From the NCBI GenBank assembly GCA_030698405.1, contig JAUYMU010000004.1, forward strand, positions 1-64,000: a DNA stretch of 64,000 nt. The letters run 5' to 3'. Positions 8,217 to 17,852 of this stretch are shown piece after piece. Source of the DNA: Bacteroidota bacterium. Its GTDB lineage: Bacteria; Bacteroidota; Bacteroidia; Bacteroidales; Prolixibacteraceae. Each line of letters starts with the position of its first letter. Positions within the stretch are counted from its first letter, which is position 1. A program made the translations under genes and the position numbers. The notes under the pieces were generated by a model, which saw only the letters and a list, made by a program, of their open reading frames with translations, did not search any database and had not been told where the DNA came from.

Positions 8217-10037
8217 ATGAAAAAATATAATATACGGAATTTCATCCTGTCTGCTCTTTTGATTTTGATGGGTACAGGATGCCAGGATTTCTTAAAAGAG
8301 GAATCAGTTTCAAATATCACCGCCAATTCTTATATTACAATTGAAGCAGGTTATGAGGATTTGGTAAAATCTTGTTATCCACTTTTGCGCGATTTCATAC
8401 TTAACTATCCGCTTGCCTTGCCCGGAACAGACATATTTCAATCAGGTGGTTGGAGCGTAATTGCAGTTGGCGACGGATCTGCCCTTGACACGTACAATGT
8501 CAATTTAACATCCGCATCGGGTGAAGTCTCAGCCTTCTGGGACATCCTGTACCGAGAGATTGGCCGCACCAATGCAGCCATTGAACGCGCGGAAGCAATA
8601 ACCTATGTTGATCCTGTTAAAAAAGCGGTACGTGTATCTGAAGCTAAATTTCTGCGTGCGTTGAGCTACTTCTATCTGGTGCAAACCTGGGGCGATGTGC
8701 CCATGCCGCTTACTGAAACTGTTGCTGCAAATAAAGAGGTGATCAGGATTCCTTCGGCACAGGTTTATACACAAATTTTAAAAGATCTGGAAGAAGCAGA
8801 AGCAGCATTGCCGGTAAGCGCTACCGATTATGGCCGTGTAACCAAAGGGGCTGCTCAGTTTCTCTTGGCCAAAGTTTATCTGACCCGTGGATGGAACTAT
8901 AACAACTCGCTTGGGGGAACTGCCGCAGATTTTAAAACCGCCCTCACCTGGGCCGATAAAGTTATCGCAGCCTATCCTTTGGTGGCGCAATACAATACCC
9001 TGTTCCCAAAACGTGAAACAAACCCGTTGAAACAATACACCGGAGCCCAGAATGACAGGAACAGTGAAATCGTATTCGCCATTCAATACAACAGCGACGT
9101 ACTTACCAATGCGATGGAAGTACCCGGAACCGGTACAAGGGAACCTGGTAATTATTACCATTCCATATTCCCGGGGAATTCTGAACTGGTTGGAAGTGCA
9201 GGCAGAACAAGCGATTATAACCGCCATCTTGGACTTGTACACCCTTCGCCTGCTGTCTATCGGTTTTACGATCCTCAAAAAGACAGCCGATATAAGCACA
9301 ATTTTCTGAATGTAATTTACGCCCTGAAAGCGGTATCAAACTATGCTTACAGCTTCACCGATGCTAACCTAAAAGTGAGTTATGCCGTGGGCGATACTGT
9401 TGCCTACTGGACACCATGGAACCAACCCGCAACCGGTGCAGCAAAAGGAATTGACGAAGGAGGAACTAAAAAATACGCCGTGATGAATGTTGATCAGATG
9501 ATCAGCGGACTTGCTATTTCACGTCTTACCGCTGCAACTCCAACTTTTTGGAAATTCTGGCAACCAGGAATTGCCTATGGAGACGGATACGGGACTTTTG
9601 ACTTTGCGTTGTTCCGGTCTGCTGAAGCCTACCTGATTGCCGCCGAAGCCATTGTAAAAGGAGCAACCGGTGGAACGTTGGGTGGTGCCGATGTATATTA
9701 CAACAAAGTACTCGATCGTGCTGTCGGTGTTGGCGTTGAACCATTACGTGCAAAATTTCCTGAAAACCTTGCTTCATTGGAAACCGAATCCTACCGTGCA
9801 ACTCCGGCAAACATATCTGTTGACCTGATATTGGACGAGAGTGCACGCGAATTAATGGGTGAGTTCAATCGCTGGTGGGATCTGAAAAGAACCGGAAAAT
9901 TGATCGAACGTACCAAAAAATACAATTTCTGGACAAAAGCCAAGGGAGCTATTGCAGAAAAACATTTGGTCCGTCCAATTCCTCAGACTGAAATTGACCG
10001 CTCTTCTCCATCTGTACCAAATAATCCGGGATACTAA
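8217..10037 (+). CDS. SusD/RagB-family glycan-binding outer membrane lipoprotein
   Basis: The 606-residue protein has a lipoprotein signal ending LMGTGC, with Cys22 as the lipidated residue followed by QDF. The SusD fold is indicated by the N-terminal helix-rich TPR-like part (RTNAAIERAEAI, EAKFLRALSYFYLVQTWGDVP) and the C-terminal motif ESARELMGEFNRWWDLKRTG. SusD caps the SusC barrel at the cell surface and captures the glycan. At 606 residues it is slightly longer than many family members. It ends with an LVRPIPQTEID motif close to the C-terminus, as is usual. A strong terminator follows, so the sigma-responsive SusC/SusD unit probably ends here. Confidence 0.96.
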   Translation: MKKYNIRNFILSALLILMGTGCQDFLKEESVSNITANSYITIEAGYEDLVKSCYPLLRDFILNYPLALPGTDIFQSGGWSVIAVGDGSALDTYNVNLTSASGEVSAFWDILYREIGRTNAAIERAEAITYVDPVKKAVRVSEAKFLRALSYFYLVQTWGDVPMPLTETVAANKEVIRIPSAQVYTQILKDLEEAEAALPVSATDYGRVTKGAAQFLLAKVYLTRGWNYNNSLGGTAADFKTALTWADKVIAAYPLVAQYNTLFPKRETNPLKQYTGAQNDRNSEIVFAIQYNSDVLTNAMEVPGTGTREPGNYYHSIFPGNSELVGSAGRTSDYNRHLGLVHPSPAVYRFYDPQKDSRYKHNFLNVIYALKAVSNYAYSFTDANLKVSYAVGDTVAYWTPWNQPATGAAKGIDEGGTKKYAVMNVDQMISGLAISRLTAATPTFWKFWQPGIAYGDGYGTFDFALFRSAEAYLIAAEAIVKGATGGTLGGADVYYNKVLDRAVGVGVEPLRAKFPENLASLETESYRATPANISVDLILDESARELMGEFNRWWDLKRTGKLIERTKKYNFWTKAKGAIAEKHLVRPIPQTEIDRSSPSVPNNPGY

Positions 10038-10054
10038 CTGCTGAAAATAATTCT

Positions 10055-10094
10055 TAAAAAGGGGAAGAAGGATTCATTCTTTTTTCCCCTTTTT
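10055..10094 (+). terminator. Intrinsic terminator after SusD
   Basis: The inverted repeat TAAAAAGGGGAAGAA ... TTTTTTCCCCTTTTTA forms a stem with a short internal irregularity. T-rich sequence follows (TTTTTAATTTTTT). It lies 17 bases after the SusD stop. Confidence 0.75.
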
Positions 10095-10110
10095 AATTTT
10101 TTAATGATTG

Positions 10111-10230
10111 TCAGTTTGCATAGCTGTTTGGCATTTTGCGTCAGTCAGTTGTGGTCATTATGTAGCCATTCTGTTGGCATTTGCTGGCAACTTAATGACT
10201 ACTTTATGACTTTTATGACATTGGGTAATA
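10111..10230. promoter_or_regulatory. Possible operator region with repeated TTGGCATTT and TGAC elements
   Basis: This non-coding stretch before the sulfatase contains two direct copies of TTGGCATTT (10128 and 10174), the small palindrome TTGCTGGCAA (10181-10190), and several TGAC/TGACATT words. I see no clear TAnnTTTG box. A regulator binding site for the enzyme half of the locus is a guess from the repetition alone. Confidence 0.2.
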
Positions 10231-10299
10231 TTACGGATATCCATCTAATTTTTTGACTTCGTCTTCTTCATAAAAAATCTGAACATTGGAAATCATAAA

Positions 10300-11820
10300 A
10301 TGAAACCGACACAAATACTAATAACAGGAATACTTTCCTCCGGAATTTGCCTTCCGTTTGCAAGTGACGCAAAACCGAAACTGAATAAGCTCCCCAACAT
10401 CGTTTACATTTTAACCGACGATTTGGGTTATGGCGACGTTTCGGTTTATAATCCTGAAAGCAAAATATCAACGCCCAACATCGACCGTCTGGCTTCGCAG
10501 GGAATCCGGTTTACTGATGCCCATTCACCCTCGGCGGTTTGCACTCCCACCCGATACGGAATTTTGACCGGTCGATATGCGTGGAGAAGTCGTTTGCCGG
10601 TGGGTGTTACGCGCGGGTACAGCCAATCGCTGATAGAAAAAGACCGCACAACAGTGGCTTCTTTCCTGAAAAAAAGTGGATATACTACCGCAGTCGTCGG
10701 GAAATGGCACCTCGGGCTCGACTGGGCTTTAAAGAATAGGGAGCAAAATTCTGCGGGAAAAACCTCCGAAATAAAAGAGATTGATCCTGAACTGATTGAT
10801 TTTTCGCTTCCGCCAACCGACGGACCGCTAAACCACGGTTTTGACTATTCGTATATTCTCCCTGCATCGCTTGATATGCCGCCCTACTGCTACCTCGAAA
10901 ACCACAAACTGACGGCTCCGCTCAGCGAACAAAGTCCGGGAAGCAATCCGGCAAACGAAACTACCGGGGCTTTCTGGCGCGAAGGGTTGATGGCCAAAGA
11001 TTATGAATTTGAACAGGTGACCCCGACCTTCACGCAAAAAGCCATTTCATTTATCAGGGAACAATCAGCTGGCAAAAAACCGTTTTTCCTCTATTTGCCA
11101 TTCCCATCGCCACATACGCCATGGTTGCCTTTGCCCGAATATCGCGGAACTTCCAAAGCCGGCGATTACGGTGATTTTGTGCAAATGGTGGATACCGAAG
11201 TTGGAAAAGTACTGAAAACACTCACCGAATTGGGATTGGACGAAAATACCATCGTATTCTTTACCAGCGATAATGGCCCATTCTGGCGATCACCATTTAT
11301 TGAAGAATTCAACCACCGTGCAGCCTCTATCTATCGCGGAATGAAAGCCGATGCTTTTGAGGGTGGTCACCGCATTCCGTTCATCGTAAGGTGGCCGGAC
11401 AAAATAGAAGCCGGAAGCCAAAGTGCAGAAACAATATCACTGACCAACCTGCTGGCAACTTGCTCCGGAATTGTGAATCAGAAATTGGCAAAAAATGAAG
11501 GGGAAGACAGCCACAGCATATTGCCTTTACTGCTTGGAAATACAAAAGAATACATTCGGCCTCAAGCGCTGATTCAACATTCTTCGAGAGGAATTTTTGT
11601 GGTTCGGCAGGGCGACTGGAAATTAATCAACGGACTGGGTTCGGGTGGTTTCACAAAACCGGAAACGGTGCAGCCCAAAGACGTCGAAGCTGCGGGACAA
11701 TTGTACAATCTAAAAGATGATCCGTCGGAAACGGCCAATCTCTACCACCAAAATCCTGAAAAAGTGAAGAAATTAAACGCAATCCTCCTGAAATTTCAGG
11801 AAACAGGCAGAAGCAGATAA
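10300..11820 (+). CDS. Secreted sulfatase (arylsulfatase-like, S1 type)
   Basis: The 506-residue protein has a signal peptide (about 1-24) and an alkaline-phosphatase-fold sulfatase domain. The active-site motif CTPTR begins at Cys81, the residue converted to formylglycine in this family, and is followed by YGILTGR. Metal ligands are indicated by TDDLGYGD (about 39-46) and SDNGPFW; GKWHLG is also conserved. It removes sulfate esters from a glycan in the periplasm or outside the cell. The activating enzyme (an anSME or FGE) is not in this window. It opens the run of degradative enzymes after the SusD terminator and lies 17 bases before the GH92 gene. Confidence 0.95.
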   Translation: MKPTQILITGILSSGICLPFASDAKPKLNKLPNIVYILTDDLGYGDVSVYNPESKISTPNIDRLASQGIRFTDAHSPSAVCTPTRYGILTGRYAWRSRLPVGVTRGYSQSLIEKDRTTVASFLKKSGYTTAVVGKWHLGLDWALKNREQNSAGKTSEIKEIDPELIDFSLPPTDGPLNHGFDYSYILPASLDMPPYCYLENHKLTAPLSEQSPGSNPANETTGAFWREGLMAKDYEFEQVTPTFTQKAISFIREQSAGKKPFFLYLPFPSPHTPWLPLPEYRGTSKAGDYGDFVQMVDTEVGKVLKTLTELGLDENTIVFFTSDNGPFWRSPFIEEFNHRAASIYRGMKADAFEGGHRIPFIVRWPDKIEAGSQSAETISLTNLLATCSGIVNQKLAKNEGEDSHSILPLLLGNTKEYIRPQALIQHSSRGIFVVRQGDWKLINGLGSGGFTKPETVQPKDVEAAGQLYNLKDDPSETANLYHQNPEKVKKLNAILLKFQETGRSR

Positions 11821-11837
11821 CTAATAACTAAATAATT

Positions 11838-14177
11838 ATGAAAACCATTAACCTGATTATCGGAGCAGTCTTTATGCTGATCTCCTCCTGCTCTGTCAAC
11901 GCTCCAAAAGCCACACGACCTGTCGATTTGGTCTATCCGCAACTTGATACGGAAAATTCGCGGTGGATATTTTTTTCCTCGGCCTGTCGTCCGTTTGGCA
12001 TGGTCAACCTTAGTCCAGACAACAAAGCCGATACCGACTGGGGATCGGGTTACCGGTATGAAAAAGATTCCATTCAGTTTTTCAGCCACATTCATGGCTG
12101 GCAATTGTCTGGCGTCCCGGTAATGCCGGTCAACGGTGAATTCAAAGGCCATTTTGGATCGAAAATTTACGGCTCGAAATACAGCCACGATAAAGAAATC
12201 GTTAAACCCGGCTACCATTCCGTTTTTTTAGAAAGCTATGGAATTAAAGCCGAACTGACCTCCACCACACGGGTTGGATTTCACCGGTATCAATTTCCGG
12301 CAGCAAAAGAAAGTTATATTTTACTCGACCTGGGAACATTTTTAGGTCCTTCAGGAACGGTAAAAGCTTTTGCTAAAAAAATAAACGATAAGGAAATTCA
12401 GGGATATGCGCTGATGGACAAAACAACGCGTCGGCCAAAACAGATTTCTGTCTATTTCAACATTCAGTTTGACACTGCATTTGAACAGATGGCTGCATGG
12501 AAAGATGGCGAACTTTCAGGAAAAACAGATGAGTTTGAAGGAAGCAATGGAGGCGTTTACCTGAAATTCGATACCCAAAAGGAGAAAACCATTTTGATGA
12601 AAGTGGGCATTTCGTATGTTAGCGAGGATCAGGCCAAACTCAACATTCAGGAAGAATTGCCACACTGGGATTTTGACCGGGTGGTGAACGAGTCTTCCGA
12701 AGAATGGAACAGCCATTTGAGCCGCATTGAAATTGAAGGCGGAACGCCCGAACAGCAACGCAGGTTTTACACCGATTTATGGCACGCACTTCTTGGCCGC
12801 CGCATAATCAGCGATGCAAACGGTAAGTATTGCGACATGACCGGCTCCGAACCACGCACCGGACAAATTCCGCTCGACCAGAAAGGCAAACCGCTTTTCA
12901 ATCGCCACAATTCCGACTCGTTCTGGGGCGCACAATGGACCATTTCCACTCTTTGGAGCCTTGTTTATCCGCAAATAACCAGCGACTTTGTGAACTCCAT
13001 GCTGATGATGTACGACGATGGCGGGCTGATTCCGAGAGGTCCGGCCGGAGGAAACTACACGGCGGTGATGACCGGTGCTTCGTCCACCCCGTTTATTGTG
13101 GGCGCCTATATGAAAGGCATCCGGAATTTTGACGCAGCGAAAGCTTACGAGGGAATGAAGAAAAATCACCTGCCCGGCGGTATGATGGGAAAAGCCGGAT
13201 ACGAGCACAATACTGCCATTGGCGGAGGAATTGAATATTACATCGAAAGGGGTTATGTGCCCTATCCGTTGCTTCCAAAAATGGGATTTCATCAGGAAGG
13301 CGCTGCCCAAACATTGGAATACGCTTCACAAGACTGGTGCCTGGCACAGATGGCCCAATCGCTGGGGAAACAGGAAGACTACGACTATTTCATGAAACGT
13401 TCGTCGAACTGGAAAAACCTGTACGATGCCCAGTCAGGTTGGATTCGCCCGAAAGATCTGGGGGGCAAATGGAAAGAACCTTTCGATCCGTACCAATACC
13501 AGAGTGGTTTTGTGGAAGCGAATGCCGCGCAGACTACGTGGTTTGTTCCGCAGGATTTGAAAGGTTTGGCCGAACTAATGGGCGGAAACGATAAAATGGC
13601 AGCCCAACTAGATGCCAGTTTCGTTGAAGCCGAAAAACTCGATTTCACTTCAGGAACTTCGCACGCTAAAGAACTACATCCCGAGTACCAGCGAATTCCA
13701 ATCAATTACGGAAACCAGCCTTCCATTCAAACCGCCTTTGTTTTTAACCACATCGATCATCCGTGGCTCACGCAATACTGGTCGCGAAAAGTGGTTGATC
13801 AGGCATTCAGCGCCCTTTCTCCGGACAGGGGATACAATGGCGACGAGGATCAGGGACTGATGGGTTCGCTGGCTGTGCTGCTGAAAATTGGCCTGTTCGA
13901 AATGAACTCAGGCGCAGAACAGCGATCGGTCGTTGAGCTTGGCAGCCCTATATTTGATAAAATTACGATCCATCTCGACAAGAATTATTATTCAGAAAAA
14001 ACCTTTGTGATTGAAGCAAAAAACAACAAGCCGGAGAATTACTATATCCAATCGGCAACTTTAAATGGAGAACCGCAGCAAAACCAATGGATTTTTCATG
14101 ATGTAATTACCAAAGGTGGCAAACTTGAACTTGAAATGGGAAATGCGCCGAATAAAAATTGGGGCGTTACAGAATAA
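11838..14177 (+). CDS. GH92-family alpha-mannosidase-like lipoprotein
   Basis: The 779-residue protein has a lipobox (ISSC, Cys18) and the two-domain GH92 architecture: an N-terminal beta-sandwich and a C-terminal (alpha/alpha)6 barrel. Recognisable GH92 elements are FGMVNLSPD, GWQLSGV, VEANAAQTTWFVPQD with its conserved Glu, GNQPSIQTAFVFN, and NGDEDQG, which aligns with the GNDDxG motif that supplies the catalytic base in this calcium-dependent exo-mannosidase family. Several sub-motifs differ from classic GH92 sequences, for example NSDSFWGAQWT where SLWDT is usual. The linkage or even the sugar specificity may therefore differ. It sits between the sulfatase and the polygalacturonase. Confidence 0.88.
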   Translation: MKTINLIIGAVFMLISSCSVNAPKATRPVDLVYPQLDTENSRWIFFSSACRPFGMVNLSPDNKADTDWGSGYRYEKDSIQFFSHIHGWQLSGVPVMPVNGEFKGHFGSKIYGSKYSHDKEIVKPGYHSVFLESYGIKAELTSTTRVGFHRYQFPAAKESYILLDLGTFLGPSGTVKAFAKKINDKEIQGYALMDKTTRRPKQISVYFNIQFDTAFEQMAAWKDGELSGKTDEFEGSNGGVYLKFDTQKEKTILMKVGISYVSEDQAKLNIQEELPHWDFDRVVNESSEEWNSHLSRIEIEGGTPEQQRRFYTDLWHALLGRRIISDANGKYCDMTGSEPRTGQIPLDQKGKPLFNRHNSDSFWGAQWTISTLWSLVYPQITSDFVNSMLMMYDDGGLIPRGPAGGNYTAVMTGASSTPFIVGAYMKGIRNFDAAKAYEGMKKNHLPGGMMGKAGYEHNTAIGGGIEYYIERGYVPYPLLPKMGFHQEGAAQTLEYASQDWCLAQMAQSLGKQEDYDYFMKRSSNWKNLYDAQSGWIRPKDLGGKWKEPFDPYQYQSGFVEANAAQTTWFVPQDLKGLAELMGGNDKMAAQLDASFVEAEKLDFTSGTSHAKELHPEYQRIPINYGNQPSIQTAFVFNHIDHPWLTQYWSRKVVDQAFSALSPDRGYNGDEDQGLMGSLAVLLKIGLFEMNSGAEQRSVVELGSPIFDKITIHLDKNYYSEKTFVIEAKNNKPENYYIQSATLNGEPQQNQWIFHDVITKGGKLELEMGNAPNKNWGVTE

Positions 14178-14202
14178 ACAATAACCATTAAAACTTAAAC
14201 CA

Positions 14203-15792
14203 ATGAAAACAAAATGGTTCATCATATCTCTTTTGCTCAATGTGGCAATCGGATGCACTACGAAAAAAGAAAACCTGATTACTTCGTACGGCGCCATTGC
14301 CGATGGACAGACCAACAATGCAACCTTTATCCAGAAGGCAATTGACGAAGCTTCAGCAGCCGGTGGCGGACAGGTAATTGTTCCCCCCGGGAATTTCAGG
14401 ACCGGAACACTTTTCCTGAAATCGGGAGTGGATTTACACCTGGAATTGGGTGCCAGTTTGCTGGGGCCCCACAATCCAAATGAATACACCAATGAAGGAA
14501 GGCCGGCGCTGATTTATGCAAAAGATCAGCAGAATATTTCCATCAGCGGGGAAGGTATCATTGATGGACAGGGTCAGGAACTCATGTTGGATATTTTCAG
14601 AAAACTCCGGAGTGGGGAATTAAAACAGGATACGATATGGCTGGTCAAGAGACCTGAAGTTGGGCGGGCGCTTATAGTTTTATTCCATTCATGTACCAAC
14701 GTAAAAGTGACTGGAGTCACGCTTAAAAATGCATCAAACTGGGTTCAGGATTACAGGGAATGCGACGGCGTTACCATTGATAGAATCACGGTGCAAAGTA
14801 CCGCTTACTGGAACAACGATGGGCTGGACATCACTGATTCTAAAAATGTACGAATCACCAACTGCTTTATCAATGCTTCCGACGATGCCATTTGCCTGAA
14901 ATCGGAAAACCCAAATTCGATGTGCGAGAATGTATTCATCGACAGTTGCACGGTCCGGTCAAGTGCCAGCGGATTAAAGCTGGGAACCGCTTCTTCCGGA
15001 GGTTTCAAAAACATAAAAGTGCGCAACCTGACTGTTTTTGACACCTATCGTTCGGCCATTGCGCTCGAATCGGTTGACGGCGGAATTCTGGAAGACATCG
15101 ACATTCAAAATGTGACTGCAAAAAATACCGGCAACGCTATTTTTATCCGCCTCGGACACCGGAACATCGACGGGAAACCGGGAACGCTCAAAAGAATTTA
15201 CATTGCCAATGTAAAAGCAGAAACGCCGCTTTACAAACCCGATCAGGGTTATCCCATCGAAGGGCCGCCCGATCATCTGAAGCCCGGAGTTGATAAAATG
15301 CCCAAACGCCCATCCCACTTTCATATTTACGGACATCCGTTTCTTCCTTATAACCTGATCCCCTCTTCCATCGTGGGCATTCCGGGTCATCCCGTTCAGG
15401 ACGTGACGCTTGAAAATATTGAGATCAGCTACGGAGGAATGTCCAACAAAGAGATTGCCCATATTCAGCTGAAAAACATCACTTCCGTTCCTGAAAACAA
15501 AGCCAATTATCCGGAATTTTCGATGTTCGGAGAGTTGCCATCCTGGGGATTTTACGTACGCCACGCCGAAGGAATTAAAATGAAAAATGTAAAGGTGAAT
15601 TACCTAAAAGATGACTTCCGCCCTGCCCTCGTCTTTGACGATGTAAAAGGACTTGAACTGGCAGATATTGACATTCCAACGGCCAAAGAAATGCCGGTGG
15701 TGATGTTCAACAATACTTCTGACCTGACATTAAACAACCTGAAAATGCCGGTAAGCGAGGACAAGGGCATCCTGAAAACCAGTTACAAATAA
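14203..15792 (+). CDS. GH28-family polygalacturonase-like lipoprotein
   Basis: The 529-residue protein has a lipobox (AIGC, Cys18) and a right-handed parallel beta-helix. The GH28 catalytic aspartates are present: D206 in NNDGLDI and D227/D228 in SDDAICLKS. The usual GHG histidine motif is replaced by SGLKLGTASSGG, the form seen in a divergent bacterial branch of GH28. The N-terminal sequence YGAIADGQTNNATFIQKAID is typical of pectate-lyase-fold glycosidases. It should cleave uronic acid linkages in a pectic or related backbone, producing ends that GH105 (20779) could finish after lyase action. It lies 25 bases after GH92 and 8 bases before GH27. Confidence 0.92.
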   Translation: MKTKWFIISLLLNVAIGCTTKKENLITSYGAIADGQTNNATFIQKAIDEASAAGGGQVIVPPGNFRTGTLFLKSGVDLHLELGASLLGPHNPNEYTNEGRPALIYAKDQQNISISGEGIIDGQGQELMLDIFRKLRSGELKQDTIWLVKRPEVGRALIVLFHSCTNVKVTGVTLKNASNWVQDYRECDGVTIDRITVQSTAYWNNDGLDITDSKNVRITNCFINASDDAICLKSENPNSMCENVFIDSCTVRSSASGLKLGTASSGGFKNIKVRNLTVFDTYRSAIALESVDGGILEDIDIQNVTAKNTGNAIFIRLGHRNIDGKPGTLKRIYIANVKAETPLYKPDQGYPIEGPPDHLKPGVDKMPKRPSHFHIYGHPFLPYNLIPSSIVGIPGHPVQDVTLENIEISYGGMSNKEIAHIQLKNITSVPENKANYPEFSMFGELPSWGFYVRHAEGIKMKNVKVNYLKDDFRPALVFDDVKGLELADIDIPTAKEMPVVMFNNTSDLTLNNLKMPVSEDKGILKTSYK

Positions 15793-15800
15793 AAAACAAA

Positions 15801-17807
15801 ATGGGAACCCAATCAAAATTACTTGTTCTGATTTGGTGTTTAATATTTCTGGGTGGATGTTCGGAGAAAACCACCCGTATCTGGCTGGATGACCTTAAAA
15901 TAAAGTCTTTCTCGGAAGGAATTCCTGCGGTTTTGCCAAAAACGACCGCCGCGGGTGATTCCATGAAAATGAGCGGGATTTATTACAACCGGGGCGTTGG
16001 CGTTCAATCCATTAGCGTACTTTCTTTTTTCCTGAATGAAAATGCCACCCATTTCACCGCGGAAGTAGGCGTCGATGATAGCGGAAATAAGGAAGTTCCC
16101 GTGAGATTTTATGTGATCGGCGACCGGAAAATCCTGTTCGAAAGCGGTGAAATGCGGGTTGGCGACGCGCCCAAAAAAGTGAAAGTAAACCTAAAGGGCA
16201 TAAAACGGCTGGGACTGCTTGTTACCGATGATGTTGAAGGCCACAACAAAACCTACTCCAACTGGGGAAATGCGCAAATTGAAATGCTTGGAAACAGTGT
16301 TCCGGAGCAGTTTCCAAACACGGATGTAAAACACATTTTAACTCCTGAACCAGAACTTTCGCCCAAAATAAATTCTGCAAAAATATTTGGTGAGACTCCT
16401 GGAAATCCATTTTTATACACCATTGCTGCAACCGGAAACCGGCCAATGGAATTTTCGGCACAAAACCTGCCCAGCGGTCTGAAACTGGATGCTACTTCAG
16501 GAATTATTACCGGAAAAGTGACGCAAAGAGGCACTTATTTCACCACTTTGAAAGCAAAAAATGAGCATGGAGAAGCCACAAAATCGCTGAAAATTGTAAT
16601 TGGCGACACCATTTCGCTCACCCCGCCCATTGGCTGGAACGGATGGAACTCCTGGGCCCGGAATATCGACCGGGAGAAAGTGATTGCTTCGGCAGATGCC
16701 ATGGTGAGCATGGGTTTGAGCAGTCATGGCTGGACGTATATCAACATCGACGATGCCTGGCAGGGACAACGCGGAGGAAAATACAACGCCATACAGCCCA
16801 ACGAAAAATTTCCGGATTTTAAAAAGATGGTGGATTACATTCATGGTTTGGGCTTGAAAGTGGGGATTTATTCCACGCCCTGGATTTCGAGCTATGCCGG
16901 TTATGTGGGTGGTTCATCGGATTTTGAGAATGGCACTTTTCCTGATTCAATTGTCAAAAATAAAAGAGCCTACCGGTATGTCGGGAAATATGGTTTTGAA
17001 ACCAATGATGCGAAGCAATTTGCCGAATGGGGAATCGACTATCTGAAATACGACTGGCGGCTGGAAGTTCCTTCTGCTGAACGAATGTCCGTTGCGCTGA
17101 AAAATTCAGGAAGAGACATTTTATACAGTTTATCGAATTCTGCTCCGTTTGCAAATGCAGCAGATTGGTCACGGGTTGCAAATGCGTGGCGCACCGGGCC
17201 CGACATTCGTGACAGTTGGACAAGCCTCTATATTTCAGCATTTACCATCGACAAATGGGCGCCGTTTGGCGGGCCGGGGCATTGGAACGATCCGGACATG
17301 CTGATTCTGGGAAATGTGACCACCGGTCAGGATTTGCACCCAACCCGACTGACTCCTGACGAGCAGTACAGCCATGTGAGCCTGTTTAGTTTGCTTGCCG
17401 CGCCATTGCTGATTGGATGCCCGATTGAGCAACTCGATGATTTTACCCTTAATTTGCTGACCAACAACGAAGTGATTGAAATTAATCAGGATCCGTTAGG
17501 TAAATCAGCACGTTTGATTGCCGATGAAAACGGCGTGCAAATCTGGCTCAAGCCATTGGAAGACGGGTCTTTTGCAGTTGGACTATTCAATACCGATGAC
17601 TTTGGGAAAACCCCTCAATCCTATTTCCGCTGGGGAGACGAAACAGCCAAACCATTCACGTTTGATTTTGCCAAAACTGGCCTGTACGGAAAATGGAAGC
17701 TTCGTGATGCATGGAGACAAATTGATCTGGGCGAATTCGACGGATCTTTTACCACGGAAATCAGGCATCATGGTGTTGTGCTGTTAAAGGCATTTCCTAT
17801 CGAATAA
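15801..17807 (+). CDS. GH27 alpha-galactosidase-like lipoprotein with NPCBM and Ig-like domains
   Basis: The 668-residue protein has a lipobox (LGGC, Cys20), then an NPCBM-type carbohydrate-binding domain (about 25-160, with YYNRGVGVQSISVLSF). A putative Ig/cadherin-like domain follows (about 180-270), then a GH27 TIM barrel (about 275-560) and a C-terminal beta-sandwich. The barrel has GWNGWNSWA and YINIDDAWQ. The nucleophile is D418 in YLKYDW and the acid/base is D468 in RTGPDIRDSW. Most GH27 members release terminal alpha-galactose; some act on beta-L-arabinopyranose, which cannot be excluded. It fits removal of galactose side chains from the substrate of this locus. Confidence 0.94.
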   Translation: MGTQSKLLVLIWCLIFLGGCSEKTTRIWLDDLKIKSFSEGIPAVLPKTTAAGDSMKMSGIYYNRGVGVQSISVLSFFLNENATHFTAEVGVDDSGNKEVPVRFYVIGDRKILFESGEMRVGDAPKKVKVNLKGIKRLGLLVTDDVEGHNKTYSNWGNAQIEMLGNSVPEQFPNTDVKHILTPEPELSPKINSAKIFGETPGNPFLYTIAATGNRPMEFSAQNLPSGLKLDATSGIITGKVTQRGTYFTTLKAKNEHGEATKSLKIVIGDTISLTPPIGWNGWNSWARNIDREKVIASADAMVSMGLSSHGWTYINIDDAWQGQRGGKYNAIQPNEKFPDFKKMVDYIHGLGLKVGIYSTPWISSYAGYVGGSSDFENGTFPDSIVKNKRAYRYVGKYGFETNDAKQFAEWGIDYLKYDWRLEVPSAERMSVALKNSGRDILYSLSNSAPFANAADWSRVANAWRTGPDIRDSWTSLYISAFTIDKWAPFGGPGHWNDPDMLILGNVTTGQDLHPTRLTPDEQYSHVSLFSLLAAPLLIGCPIEQLDDFTLNLLTNNEVIEINQDPLGKSARLIADENGVQIWLKPLEDGSFAVGLFNTDDFGKTPQSYFRWGDETAKPFTFDFAKTGLYGKWKLRDAWRQIDLGEFDGSFTTEIRHHGVVLLKAFPIE

Positions 17808-17852
17808 CAAATTCATTATCAGGAAACAAATACTAAACTCAAATCTATACCA

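Noticed and set aside
12777-13310. Minus-strand open frame opposite the GH92 gene (177 codons)
   Set aside because: GH92 motifs on the plus strand cover this region, and the antisense product has no recognisable features.
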